A stretch of DNA of 42,227 bases, taken from Paenirhizobium naphthalenivorans (lineage in GTDB: Bacteria; Pseudomonadota; Alphaproteobacteria; Rhizobiales; Rhizobiaceae). The position numbers and the translations under genes are program-made. How positions within the stretch are numbered: the stretch's first letter is position 1; each line of letters opens with the position of its first letter. The stretch is taken from the NCBI RefSeq assembly GCF_007992095.1, contig NZ_BJZP01000031.1:1-42227 (forward strand), given 5' to 3'. The notes under the pieces were generated by a model. The model had not been told where the DNA came from, ran no database searches, and saw only the letters and a program-made list of their open reading frames with translations. This document shows positions 1-8,800 of this stretch, one piece after another.

Positions 1-42
1 GCTTTTTTCTCAGACTGCGCTGAGGCGAGACGAGGGAAGCAA

Positions 43-657
43 ATGCTGATCGGAAGGAGCACATGTACGAGAACCGGCAAGGCGGCCACTACACTGCTAG
101 CGATCGCACTGACAGCGGCGGGAACGCTGTCGCCTGCCAGGGCCGGCCCGCTTGCCGATGCGGCGAAAGAAGCCGAGGACAAGGCTGCCGCCGGTGATGT
201 GATCGGCGCCTTTGATCAAATCCGTGACGCCTTCGGCGTCTTTGCCATGTCCCTGCCCCTCACTGTGCGCAAGGCGGTGTTTGTCTCCGAAAAGCCAAAG
301 GCCTATGGCGCCTATTCGCCGCGGCCGGGAGCGGTGTTCAAGCCTGGCGAACCGCTGATCACCTATGTCGAGCTGATCGGGCTAGCGTGGAAGCCGCTCG
401 CAGACGGCTTGCAGCAAGCCAGCTTCAGCGTCGACTTCGAGATCTCCGAGGCCGGCGGCAAGGTGCTCGCCACCCAGAAGAGTTTTGGCGCCTTCACCTT
501 CACCAGCCTGGTGCGCAACCAGGAGATTTTCACCCACCTGACGCTTGACCTTACCGGTGCGGAGCCGGGCGAATATCTGCTGAAATACACCATCAACGAC
601 AGTGTCAGCAAACGCTTCACCAGTTTCGAACAGCCCTTCACGATCGGCAAAAAATAG
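43..657 (+). CDS. Hypothetical exported protein (204 aa)
   Basis: The N-terminus has basic residues, a hydrophobic stretch at about residues 15-30 and an A-R-A site near residue 34, so Sec export to the periplasm is likely. GAGGGAAG lies just upstream of this ATG and supports the start. After a charged helical segment (residues 35-70) the protein alternates short hydrophobic strands such as SFSVDFEI, HLTLDL and EYLLKYTI, which suggests a beta-sandwich; this fold is inference. I do not recognise a named family. The lipoprotein gene 69 bases downstream on the same strand also encodes an envelope protein, so the two may be co-transcribed. No function is assigned. Confidence 0.75.
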   Translation: MLIGRSTCTRTGKAATTLLAIALTAAGTLSPARAGPLADAAKEAEDKAAAGDVIGAFDQIRDAFGVFAMSLPLTVRKAVFVSEKPKAYGAYSPRPGAVFKPGEPLITYVELIGLAWKPLADGLQQASFSVDFEISEAGGKVLATQKSFGAFTFTSLVRNQEIFTHLTLDLTGAEPGEYLLKYTINDSVSKRFTSFEQPFTIGKK

Positions 658-726
658 CGGATCACACAGCCGCTGGCACCGAATGCTCTCCCGCGCTATT
701 GTCATCTTCAGTCGAAGGAGACAATC

Positions 727-999
727 ATGAGACCTCTCGCCGCCCTATCTTTTTGCCTGCCGCTTTGCCTGTTTCTGACCGGCTGCACCGCAGCGATGCA
801 CGACATCGAACCTGTCCCCGGCAGCATCACCTATGGCGCGGGCCCTACGACCCGGCTGACAAAATCGCCGGTCGGCAGCATCGTATTTCACCAGTTTCGC
901 GACAAATTCGACCGCGAGTGGGAAGAACGCTATGTCGTCCAGCCCGGCGGCAGCCTTAAACTCGTTGACCGGAGGCGCTATCATATCCCGGACGATTGA
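727..999 (+). CDS. Small lipoprotein (90 aa)
   Basis: The first 20 residues form a lipoprotein signal: a hydrophobic segment followed by the lipobox L-T-G-C, with the lipidated cysteine at residue 20. AAGGAG six bases before the ATG sets the start. The mature part is only about 70 residues, rich in charged and aromatic residues (FRDKFDREWEERY), with no domain I recognise. It is probably anchored in the inner or outer membrane facing the periplasm. It follows the exported protein gene at 43-657 and ends shortly before the oppositely oriented tRNA-Leu gene. Confidence 0.7.
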   Translation: MRPLAALSFCLPLCLFLTGCTAAMHDIEPVPGSITYGAGPTTRLTKSPVGSIVFHQFRDKFDREWEERYVVQPGGSLKLVDRRRYHIPDD

Positions 1000-1010
1000 G
1001 GGAAAAGCGT

Positions 1011-1096
1011 TGGTGCGGACGGCGGGGATCGAACCCGCAAGGCCTAAGGCCGAGAGATTTTAAGTCTCTTGCGTCTACCAGTTTCGCCACGTCCGC
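1011..1096 (-). tRNA. tRNA-Leu (anticodon UAA)
   Basis: Read on the minus strand, the sequence starts GCGGACG, ends CGTCCGC followed by A and an encoded CCA, and pairs into a 7-bp acceptor stem. The anticodon stem-loop contains GACTTAAAATC with anticodon TAA. The T arm is GCGGGTTCGATCCCCGC. A long variable arm (CTCGGCCTTAGGCC region) marks a class II tRNA, as expected for leucine. Length 86 with CCA fits the family. Confidence 0.97.
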
Positions 1097-1232
1097 GCGG
1101 CATCCTGTTTCACCGACTTGGCGGCGAAGGTCAAGGGTGTCTTCGGACGGTGACGTCGTCCTTTTGCAATCCACATGACCACGCCCGATGCGGCGGGCGC
1201 AAGACGGATTGCAAACAGGTGAACTTGGACAA

Positions 1233-1478
1233 TCACCCCTGGAAGGCGACACCCATTTCTGTGGCATTACGCCATTTGACGAGGCACGGTCGGGCGCTGC
1301 CATCCTCGAATTTCAACTGGAAAACATCCGGCACGCCGACCGTCGATTCGAGAATAATCTTGGCGCCGGACGGTGAGAGATTGCGGATCATGCAGTCGAA
1401 GGTGGAATGGCCACCCGGGAGAACAACGCGGGCGCCTTTCAAGGCGCGCAGTCTCGGATGGGCTCGTCTTTCATCCAT
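1233..1478 (-). CDS. PilZ domain protein (81 aa)
   Basis: The protein consists of essentially one PilZ domain. It has the two c-di-GMP-binding signatures: an R-x-x-x-R motif at residues 5-9 (RAHPR) and an N-x-S-x-x-G motif at residues 33-38 (NLSPSG). Established knowledge: PilZ domains bind cyclic di-GMP and alter partner proteins or motility and polysaccharide outputs. Single-domain PilZ proteins are numerous in rhizobia. I chose the ATG giving MDERR because the R-x-x-x-R motif normally lies at the very N-terminus; a start at 1547 would add 23 residues of unlikely sequence. It stands alone between tRNA-Leu and wrbA, so its target cannot be read from context. Confidence 0.82.
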   Translation of the reverse strand: MDERRAHPRLRALKGARVVLPGGHSTFDCMIRNLSPSGAKIILESTVGVPDVFQLKFEDGSARPCLVKWRNATEMGVAFQG

Positions 1479-1560
1479 GGCACTGGTCCCGTTCGAATCG
1501 CCCGAGATGATATCACAATGCCTTAATTCCCGCCTTGCCGCGATCACACCCGGCTCACAA

Positions 1561-1589
1561 TAAAAGGGCGGAGGTAGAAACCTCCGCCC
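1561..1589 (-). terminator. Intrinsic terminator of wrbA
   Basis: GGGCGGAGGT at 1566-1575 and ACCTCCGCCC at 1580-1589 form a perfect 10-bp stem with a 4-base loop. On the minus strand the stem is followed by TTTTATT. It lies 34 bases past the wrbA stop. The plus strand also shows TTATTTT a few bases beyond, so weak bidirectional action is possible. Confidence 0.85.
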
Positions 1590-1622
1590 GGTGTTATTTT
1601 CCCGACCTGCGGGGCGGCTGCG

Positions 1623-2219
1623 TCAGGCGAGCTTGGCCGCGATCTTCGCTACATGTGCGCCCTGGAAGCGCGCTCCCTCCAGTTCGACCTCAGACGGCTG
1701 GCGCGAACCGTCACCGTCAGTAATGGTCGAGGCACCGTAGGGAGATCCGCCCTTGACCGCGTCGACGCCGGACTGCCCCTGGAAGGCGTATGGCAGACCG
1801 ACAACGGCCATGCCATGATGCAAAAGAGTGGGGATAAAGCCGAGAATGGTCGACTCTTGGCCGCCGTGCTGAGTCGCGGTCGAGGTGAAGACCGAGCCGA
1901 CCTTGCCGACCAGCTTGCCCTGTGCCCACAGGCCGCCGGTCTGGTCCCAGAAATTGCGCATCTGCGAGGCCATCGTGCCGAATCGGGTACCGGCGCCGAC
2001 AATGATGGCATCATATTGGTCGAGTTCAGCCGGAGAGGCGATCTCGGCCTTCTGGTCCAGCTTGAAATGCGAGGCCTTGGCAACACCTTCCGGCACGAGT
2101 TCCGGCACGCGCTTGACCGTTACCTCTGCGCCGGCCGACTTTGCGCCCTCAGCGACGGCATAGGCCATGGTTTCGATATGACCATAAGAGGAATAATAGA
2201 GAACCAGTACCTTGGCCAT
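1623..2219 (-). CDS. wrbA: NAD(P)H:quinone oxidoreductase, WrbA family (198 aa)
   Basis: This is a flavodoxin-fold FMN enzyme that reduces quinones by two electrons and limits semiquinone-driven oxidative stress in the cytoplasm. The FMN-phosphate loop is at residues 9-16 (YSSYGHIE). The conserved WrbA segments GAGTRFGTMASQMRNFWDQ (76-93) and STATQHGGQEST (113-124) contact the isoalloxazine ring. The length of 198 is normal for the family. GGAG seven bases upstream fixes the ATG; longer readings upstream lack a ribosome site. It is a single-gene unit with its own terminator at 1561-1589. Confidence 0.95.
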   Translation of the reverse strand: MAKVLVLYYSSYGHIETMAYAVAEGAKSAGAEVTVKRVPELVPEGVAKASHFKLDQKAEIASPAELDQYDAIIVGAGTRFGTMASQMRNFWDQTGGLWAQGKLVGKVGSVFTSTATQHGGQESTILGFIPTLLHHGMAVVGLPYAFQGQSGVDAVKGGSPYGASTITDGDGSRQPSEVELEGARFQGAHVAKIAAKLA

Positions 2220-2451
2220 GATGTATCTCCGTTTGGACTGAGCGGCCGCAACCGCGTTGGTGAATTCAATAGCTGATATGTAGCGTAGTGTCGTCGAGCG
2301 ACCAGCCTCTATGCGGACGACGGACTGTTCACTTTCCGGCCATGAGACTGGAGGGTTATCGACTTGACTGTGAGCGCTCCGGCCAGCCCGACGGCTCTTG
2401 CCAAGCGCGTGAGAGCCGGTAGAACTATTGCAAGAAATGATCGGGAAACCC

Positions 2452-3240
2452 ATGACTGACGCGACCATCAAGACCGCCGCCATGCTCGCCATCGGCGACG
2501 AGCTTTTGTCCGGCCGGACCAAGGACAAGAATATCGGCCATCTCGCAGAGGTGCTGACGATGGCGGGCATCGACCTGAAACAGGTCCGCATCGTCGGCGA
2601 CGAGGAGGAAGCGATCGTCGAAGCGCTCGATGCGTTGAGAGAGCGTTATGATTATGTCTTCACCTCCGGCGGCATCGGTCCGACCCATGACGACATCACC
2701 GCCGATGCCGTGTCGAAGGCCTTTGGAGTGCCCTGCCTTCACGATCCGGACGCCATGGGTCTGCTCAGCGAGATGTATCAACGCCGTGACATGGAGTTCA
2801 CCGACGCGCGCCAGCGCATGGCACGTATGCCGCAAGGCAGCCGCCACATCGCCAATCCGGTATCGACCGCGCCCGGCTTTGTCATCGGCAATGTCTATGT
2901 CATGGCCGGAGTGCCGCAAGTGTTCCAGGCCATGCTCGACACAGTGGTCGCCACGCTGCCGGCCGGCACCCGAATCCTGTCACGCTCGCTCCCCTGCCCG
3001 TTTGGCGAGGGCGACATCGGCACCCTGCTCGGCGCCGTGCAGAAGGCCCATCCAGAGACCTCAATCGGCTCCTACCCGCATTTCGACGGAAAGCGCTTTT
3101 CCACCGAGCTTGTGGTCCGGGGGCGAGACGCCCGCGCCTTGGATGCCGCAGCGCACGACGTCGCGGCGATGATTGAAGCGCTCACCATGGAACGCGAGGG
3201 CGCCAAGTCAAAGGATCTTGGCACCGGCGAACTCGCCTGA
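2452..3240 (+). CDS. CinA-like molybdopterin-binding domain protein (262 aa)
   Basis: The N-terminal half is a MoCF-biosynthesis (MoaB/MogA-like) domain, with the conserved GDELLSGRTKDKN segment (15-27) and the TSGGIGPTHDD signature (71-81). It corresponds to the N-terminal domain of CinA (competence/damage-inducible protein A) but lacks the C-terminal nicotinamide-nucleotide amidase domain of full CinA, which is about 400 residues long. Annotated homologues are usually called competence/damage-inducible protein A or molybdopterin-binding protein; the true substrate is uncertain. An ATG at 2428 in frame would add eight residues, but MTDATIK is the more typical family start. Confidence 0.88.
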   Translation: MTDATIKTAAMLAIGDELLSGRTKDKNIGHLAEVLTMAGIDLKQVRIVGDEEEAIVEALDALRERYDYVFTSGGIGPTHDDITADAVSKAFGVPCLHDPDAMGLLSEMYQRRDMEFTDARQRMARMPQGSRHIANPVSTAPGFVIGNVYVMAGVPQVFQAMLDTVVATLPAGTRILSRSLPCPFGEGDIGTLLGAVQKAHPETSIGSYPHFDGKRFSTELVVRGRDARALDAAAHDVAAMIEALTMEREGAKSKDLGTGELA

Positions 3241-3266
3241 GCCCCTTGCCCAAGACGCGGCGGCTA

Positions 3267-3308
3267 TTGACCGAAGTCAAGGAAGACCCCAAGGATTGTC
3301 GCCATTAA
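3267..3308 (+). promoter_or_regulatory. Candidate FNR/FixK-type operator and promoter for the stress protein
   Basis: TTGAC-CGAA-GTCAA at 3267-3280 is a perfect dyad matching the TTGA-N6-TCAA half-site pattern of FNR/FixK/Anr regulators. Its centre is at 3273.5. A plausible -10 element (CATTAA, 3303-3308) would place transcription start near 3315, about 41.5 bases from the dyad centre. That is the class II activator spacing known for FNR-type promoters. Binding by FixK or FnrL is inferred, since no regulator gene is in the window. Confidence 0.55.
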
Positions 3309-3351
3309 TCGATCATGCGGAAGTTCACGTTGCCGCGCTAGGGAGACTGCT

Positions 3352-4194
3352 ATGTCCTACAAAACCATACTTGCCGTTCTCGATACCCCGAAGAACGCGC
3401 AGCAAATCACTGATTTTTCAATTTCGCTCGCAGAGCAATTCCAGTCGCATGTGATCGGCCTGCATGCCGAGGCGCTTGCCACCGTGCCGCTGGTGGCACC
3501 GATGGAAATCCCCGATCCGTCGACGGTCCAGGCGCTGCAGGACATGGCCCATGATGAGACGCTCGATGTGGAGAAGATCTTCCGCGAGCGTGCCGAGCGC
3601 AATGGCACCTCCTTTGAATGGCGCAGCTTCGTCTCATCAGCCGGATATAGTGCCGCCTCCCTGATCGACAGCGCCCGCAATTGCGACCTGGTGGTCGCCG
3701 CTCAGGGCGAAAACTCGATTTTGTCCGAGAGCCGGGCAGATCTCGAGAATTTCCTGTTCGAGAGCGGCCGTCCGGTCCTGCTCGTCCCGTATATCCTCCA
3801 GGCGCCCAAGCCGATCAAGCGCGTGCTGATCGCTTGGAACGGTTCACGTGAGGCCGCGCGCGCCACATTCGACGCCCTGCCCTTCCTGAAGGCGGCTGAA
3901 TCGGTCGAGGTCTTCTCCGTCGACCCGCCGGAAACCCGTACCCAGTCCTCCAGCATGGCCGGCGCCGAGATTGCCGCGACACTTGCCCGCCATGGCGTCA
4001 ACATTACCGTCGTTCGCCAGGAAGCCGACCAGCTTCCGGCCTCGGCGGCGATCGAAAACCGCCTGTCCGACAGCTCGATCGACCTTCTTGTCATGGGCGC
4101 CTACAGCCACAAGCGCTGGTGGGAAGTCCTGTTCGGCGGCGTGACCCGTACGGTGCTCGAATCGATGACGGCGCTGACTCTGCTTTCGCGCTGA
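3352..4194 (+). CDS. Tandem universal stress protein (280 aa)
   Basis: Two UspA-like alpha/beta domains lie in tandem, roughly residues 1-147 and 153-280. Each starts with the typical strand (YKTILAVLD; IKRVLIAWNGS). The second domain retains a nucleotide-binding-type ending, LVMGAYSHKRWWEVLFGGVTR, close to the G-x2-G-x9-G(S/T) pattern. Double Usp proteins are stress-induced cytoplasmic proteins, often expressed under oxygen limitation. GGGAGA upstream supports the ATG. The FNR/FixK-like dyad 72 bases before the start suggests anaerobic or microaerobic induction. A strong hairpin at 4241-4274 follows the gene. Confidence 0.92.
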   Translation: MSYKTILAVLDTPKNAQQITDFSISLAEQFQSHVIGLHAEALATVPLVAPMEIPDPSTVQALQDMAHDETLDVEKIFRERAERNGTSFEWRSFVSSAGYSAASLIDSARNCDLVVAAQGENSILSESRADLENFLFESGRPVLLVPYILQAPKPIKRVLIAWNGSREAARATFDALPFLKAAESVEVFSVDPPETRTQSSSMAGAEIAATLARHGVNITVVRQEADQLPASAAIENRLSDSSIDLLVMGAYSHKRWWEVLFGGVTRTVLESMTALTLLSR

Positions 4195-4240
4195 CGAAAG
4201 GACACGGGCTCTTGCCTTGTCCCCGCAATTCCCGCTAATA

Positions 4241-4274
4241 GCTGCCCGCAAGGATCAAGGCCCTTGCGGGCAGC
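4241..4274. terminator. 13-bp perfect hairpin after the stress protein gene
   Basis: GCTGCCCGCAAGG (4241-4253) and CCTTGCGGGCAGC (4262-4274) form a perfect 13-bp stem with an 8-base loop, 47 bases after the stop of the Usp gene. There is no T-run on either strand, so it is either a terminator without the usual U tract or an mRNA 3'-end stabilising hairpin. Confidence 0.5.
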
Positions 4275-4410
4275 ATTCGCGTGGTATTGTCCGCGCGATC
4301 CGCGTTTCAGGCACCCACCGAACGCTGCTGTTTCACCCGCAACCGGTCGGTCGTGAAACCGCCGGGTCAAGCCGGCACGCAAAAACAAGCCTCTGCGGAG
4401 CCCGAGATCG

Positions 4411-4908
4411 ATGTCCCTGCCCGATAAAGCCTTCCCCGTTTCCTGGGATCAATTCCACCGCGACGCCCGGGCGCTGGCCTGGCGGCTCGCCGGGTTCAAA
4501 CAGGATTTCCGCGCCATTGTCTGCATCACCCGCGGCGGTCTCGTGCCGGCGGCGATCATCTCGCGTGAGTTGAACATCCGCCTGATCGAGACGGTCTGCA
4601 TCGCCTCCTATCATGACTATTCCAGCCAGGGCGAAATGAACCTGTTGAAGGGCATTTCCGCCGAGCTGATGACCAATGGCGGCGAAGGCGTACTGGTCGT
4701 CGACGACCTCACCGATACCGGCAAGACCGCGACCGAGGTCCGCTCCATGATGCCGAAGGCCCATTTCGCCTGCGTCTATGCCAAGCCGAAGGGCGTGCCG
4801 ACGATCGACACCTTCGTCACCGAGGTCAGCCAGGATACCTGGATCTATTTCCCTTGGGACATGGGCTTCACCTATCAGGAGCCGATCGCCAAGGTGCAGA
4901 AGGACTAA
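4411..4908 (+). CDS. gpt: Xanthine phosphoribosyltransferase (165 aa)
   Basis: The enzyme salvages xanthine (and guanine) to the nucleotide monophosphate using PRPP. The PRPP-binding signature VLVVDDLTDTGKT is at residues 94-106, and an R-G-G-L segment (41-44) contributes to pyrophosphate binding. The C-terminal aromatic stretch DTWIYFPWDMG contacts the purine in XGPRT enzymes. The length is typical of alphaproteobacterial Gpt. It is monocistronic: the preceding gene is closed by a hairpin and a terminator lies about 155 bases downstream. No purine riboswitch was seen in the leader. Confidence 0.94.
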   Translation: MSLPDKAFPVSWDQFHRDARALAWRLAGFKQDFRAIVCITRGGLVPAAIISRELNIRLIETVCIASYHDYSSQGEMNLLKGISAELMTNGGEGVLVVDDLTDTGKTATEVRSMMPKAHFACVYAKPKGVPTIDTFVTEVSQDTWIYFPWDMGFTYQEPIAKVQKD

Positions 4909-5063
4909 AATCCCCCAGGCCCCTAACCGGGAAAACTCCTGATCGACGCGATCGCGGGGCGGTATCGATCCCGACGCGCCTGAAGCTTGTCGCACAGCCG
5001 ACCTTCCTGGCAGCCTATGTGTGGCGGTCTGGATGATGCCCCATACGGAATTCCGGCTGACAT

Positions 5064-5102
5064 GAAAAGCCCCGCACGACATCGGTCGGCGAGGCTTTTT
5101 TT
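5064..5102 (+). terminator. Intrinsic terminator downstream of gpt
   Basis: AAAAGCC near 5064 pairs with GGCTTTT near 5093, with an inner CGC/GCG extension around a GACATCGGTC loop, and is followed by a run of seven T residues. The minus strand also ends in TTTT, so it may work in both directions. Confidence 0.75.
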
Positions 5103-5718
5103 CGCGCTCTGACGCTGCTTGAGAGGCAATGGCCTTCAATGCAGCACCCGACAACACTGCAACAAGCATCGGTGACCGAGAGCTCAACCAGGGCGAGAAC
5201 GGACCGATCTCGCCTGCGCAGAATCCACCGTCGAAGTCAAGCGACCGATCTCACGTTTACCATGGCAGCGGTTCTTCGGTGGATAACCGATTCGCACGCC
5301 AGGGAGCTCTGTAACGACGCCTCAGATCGCTATATTGCGGGCCTGCAGGCCCATTACGTGACGGAAGGCAGGCATGCCAGGCTGGGCAAGCCAGCCACCC
5401 CATTTCTCAAGCATTCGGCGCAAGGCCCTGTAATTCCTAGGCTCCCGGCCTTTCCCCGTTTTCCACAACAACACACCACAAGATATGGTATTAATAAATT
5501 CGACATAAACCACCTCTTGACGAAAACAGGCCTTTCAAAGTTAATGCTTCCTTATGTTGCAGCGGCGGCTGAACCGGGCATGACGAGACGGTTCATTTCA
5601 GAAATGCGCGAAGTGAAGTGTACGGGATCGGGCTTGAATGAGCCTGCGTCCCGAGGGTCGACTTATGCGAATTGCTGCGCTGAAACAGCATGCGGGGACT
5701 GGCGGTAATTACCTGTTG

Positions 5719-5765
5719 ATACTATATTTAGTGTTTGCTGCCAAACTAGCTACAATATAGAGAGC
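5719..5765 (+). promoter_or_regulatory. Paired NrdR boxes overlapping the nrdJ promoter
   Basis: Two sites resemble the NrdR consensus ACACWATATATWGTGT. Box 1 at 5719-5734 (ATACTATATTTAGTGT) is a close match, and box 2 at 5750-5765 (CTACAATATAGAGAGC) is weaker. Their starts are 31 bases apart, three helical turns, which is the known spacing for cooperative NrdR binding. A good -10 (TACAAT, 5751-5756) falls in box 2 and a poor -35 (TTAGTG, 5728-5733) in box 1, so binding would block RNA polymerase. NrdR is the ATP/dATP-responsive repressor of ribonucleotide reductase genes. Confidence 0.78.
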
Positions 5766-5874
5766 AATCATCTCCGGATGAATCACTCGACGGACAAATG
5801 AACAACTGGCTGCGCGGGGCGGCCGGGCACTATTTTCTGCGCCACGGACGGCGCGCGAGACACGAGGGACGACG

Positions 5875-8800
5875 ATGCGCATTGAAAGACGTTTCACCAA
5901 ACCGGGCCAGTCGCCCTATGCCGAGATCGAGTTCCGCCAGGCGGTCAGCGAGATCAAGAATCCCGACGGCTCGATCGTCTTTCGCCTTGCCGACATCGAC
6001 GTGCCGGCGCAGTTCTCCCAGGTCGCGACCGATGTTCTGGCGCAGAAGTATTTCCGCAAGGCCGGCGTGCCGAAAATGCTGAAGAAGGTCGAGGAGAACG
6101 ATGTCCCCTCCTTCCTGTGGCGCTCGGTAGCCGATGAAAAGGCGCTGGCCGCACTTCCAGAAAACGAGCGCTACGGCTCGGAAATCGACGCCCGTCAGGT
6201 GTTCGACCGTCTTGCCGGCACCTGGGCCTACTGGGGCTGGAAAGGCAAGTATTTCACCTCGGAAGAAGATGCGCTCGCCTTCCGCGACGAGCTTGCCTAC
6301 ATGCTGGCCACCCAGCGCGTCGCCCCGAACTCGCCGCAGTGGTTCAACACCGGCCTGCACTGGGCCTACGGCATCGACGGCCCCGGCCAGGGCCATTTCT
6401 ATGTCGATCCCTTCACCGGTAAGCTGGTGAAGTCCAAATCTTCCTATGAGCATCCGCAGCCACACGCCTGCTTCATCCAGTCGGTCGAAGACGATCTCGT
6501 CAACGAGGGCGGCATCATGGATCTGTGGGTGCGTGAAGCGCGTCTGTTCAAATACGGCTCCGGCACCGGCTCCAACTTCTCACACCTGCGCGGCGAAGGC
6601 GAACGGCTTTCGGGCGGCGGCCGCTCGTCGGGCCTGATGAGCTTCCTCAAGATCGGCGACCGTGCCGCCGGTGCGATCAAGTCGGGCGGCACGACCCGCC
6701 GCGCCGCCAAGATGGTCGTGGTCGACATCGACCATCCGGACATCGAGGCCTATATCGATTGGAAGGTCAAGGAAGAGCAGAAGGTGGCGGCCCTCGTCAC
6801 CGGCTCCAAGATCGTCGCCAAGCACCTGAAGGCGATCATGAAGGCCTGCGTCAACTGCTCGGCCGACAATGATGATTGCTTCGACCCGAACAAGAACCCG
6901 GCGCTGAAGCGCGAAATTCGCGCCGCCAAGAAGGACCAGGTTCCGGAAAACTACGTCAAGCGCGTGATCCAGTTTGCCCAGCAGGGCTACAAGGACATGG
7001 AGTTCAAGACCTACGACACCGACTGGGATTCGGAAGCCTACCTCACCGTCTCGGGCCAGAACTCGAACAACTCCGTCTCGCTCAAGGACGACTTCCTGCG
7101 CTCGGTCGAAAACGACGGTGACTGGAACCTGACCGCCCGCAAGGACGGCAAGGTGATGAAGACGCTGAAAGCCCGCGACCTGTGGGAGAAGATCTCCTAC
7201 GCCGCCTGGGCGTCGGCCGATCCGGGCTTGCACTTCAACACGACGATGAACGACTGGCACACCTGCCCGGCCGCCGGTCCGATCCGCGCGTCCAACCCGT
7301 GCTCGGAATACATGTTCCTCGACGACACGGCCTGCAACCTTGCCTCGCTGAACCTCTTGCAGTTCAAGGATGCCGCCACCAAGAAGATCAACATTGCCGA
7401 CTACGAGCATGCCGTTCGCCTGTGGACCGTCGTGCTCGAAATCTCGGTGATGATGGCGCAGTTCCCGTCTCGCCAGATCGCCGAACTGTCCTACGAATAC
7501 CGCACCCTCGGACTCGGCTACGCCAATATCGGCGGCCTGCTGATGTCCTCGGGCATTCCCTATGATTCGGCCGAAGGCCGGGCCATCTGCGGAGCGCTGA
7601 CCGCCATCATGACCGGCGTCTCCTATGCGACGTCCGCCGAGATCGCCTCAGAACTCGGCCCCTTCCCCGGCTTTGCGCCGAACCGCGACAACATGCTGCG
7701 CGTCATCCGCAACCATCGCCGTGCCGCGCACGGTCAGTCCGAGGGCTACGAAGGTCTGTCCGTCAATCCGGTTCCGCTCGTCCATTCAGAATGCACCGAC
7801 CCGGCGCTGGTTGCCCATGCCACGGCCGCCTGGGACAAGGCGCTGGAACTTGGTGAAAAGCACGGCTACCGCAATGCTCAGGTCTCGGTCATCGCCCCGA
7901 CCGGTACGATCGGTCTGGTCATGGACTGCGACACCACCGGCATCGAGCCCGACTTCGCGCTGGTCAAGTTCAAGAAGCTCGCCGGCGGCGGCTACTTCAA
8001 GATCATCAACGGCGCCGTTCCGGAAGCGCTGCGCACGCTTGGCTACACGGAGGGCCAGATCGCCGAAATCGAGGCCTATGCCGTCGGTCACGGCAACCTC
8101 AACCAGGCACCCGGCATCAATCCCGGCTCGCTGAAGGCCAAGGGCTTTCACGACAGCACGATCGAGACGATCAATGGTGCGCTGAAATCGGCCTTCGACA
8201 TCAAGTTCGTGTTCAACCGCTGGACCATCGGCGACGAGCAGATGGCGGCGTTGACGATCCCGGAAGAGAAACTGTCCGATCCGGCCTTCGACCTGCTGCA
8301 GCATCTCGGCTTCTCCAAGAAGGAGATCGAAGCGGCCAACGTCCATATCTGCGGTGCCATGACGCTCGAAGGTGCTCCCTTCCTCAAGGATGAGCATCTG
8401 CCGGTCTTCGATTGCGCCAATCCGTGCGGCAAGGTCGGCAAGCGCTACCTGTCAGTCGAAAGCCATATCCGCATGATGGCAGCCGCCCAGCCGTTCATCT
8501 CGGGCGCCATCTCCAAGACGATCAACATGGCAAACGATGCCACCGTCGAGGATTGCGGCGCGGCCTACATGCTGTCATGGAAACTGGCGCTCAAGGCCAA
8601 CGCGCTCTATCGCGACGGCTCGAAACTGTCCCAGCCGCTCAACGCTTCGCTGATCGAGGACGAGGACGACGAGGATGCACTCGAGGACCTGATCCAGCAG
8701 CCCGCCGCCGCCCAGGCGGTCACCGTCACCGAGAAGATCGTCGAGCGCGTTGTCGAACGGCTCGTACGTGAGCGGGAAAAGCTGCCGAACCGCCGTCAGG

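Larger units (their letters stand above)
4909..5874. other. 966-base gene-poor leader region before nrdJ
   Basis: This stretch holds the gpt terminator near its start and the nrdJ promoter near its end. Between about 5105 and 5700 I see no convincing gene: the longest open frames on both strands lack a ribosome site and have implausible composition. I looked for the cobalamin riboswitch B12-box, because nrdJ encodes a B12 enzyme, and did not see one. A 31-codon frame at 5665-5760 overlaps the operator and is treated as doubtful. Confidence 0.6.

Noticed and set aside
1163..1215. Long-range inverted repeat TTTGCAATCC/GGATTGCAAA between PilZ and tRNA-Leu
   Set aside because: The arms are 33 bases apart and no T-run follows on either strand, so I did not call it a terminator.
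5665..5760. 31-codon frame with a GAGG upstream and a hydrophobic C-terminus, just before nrdJ
   Set aside because: It runs through both NrdR boxes and the predicted promoter, so it would not be on the nrdJ transcript; length and composition do not exceed chance.
5103..5874. Possible cobalamin riboswitch before the B12-dependent nrdJ
   Set aside because: I could not find the conserved B12-box or matching paired elements; the NrdR boxes offer a sufficient explanation of control.
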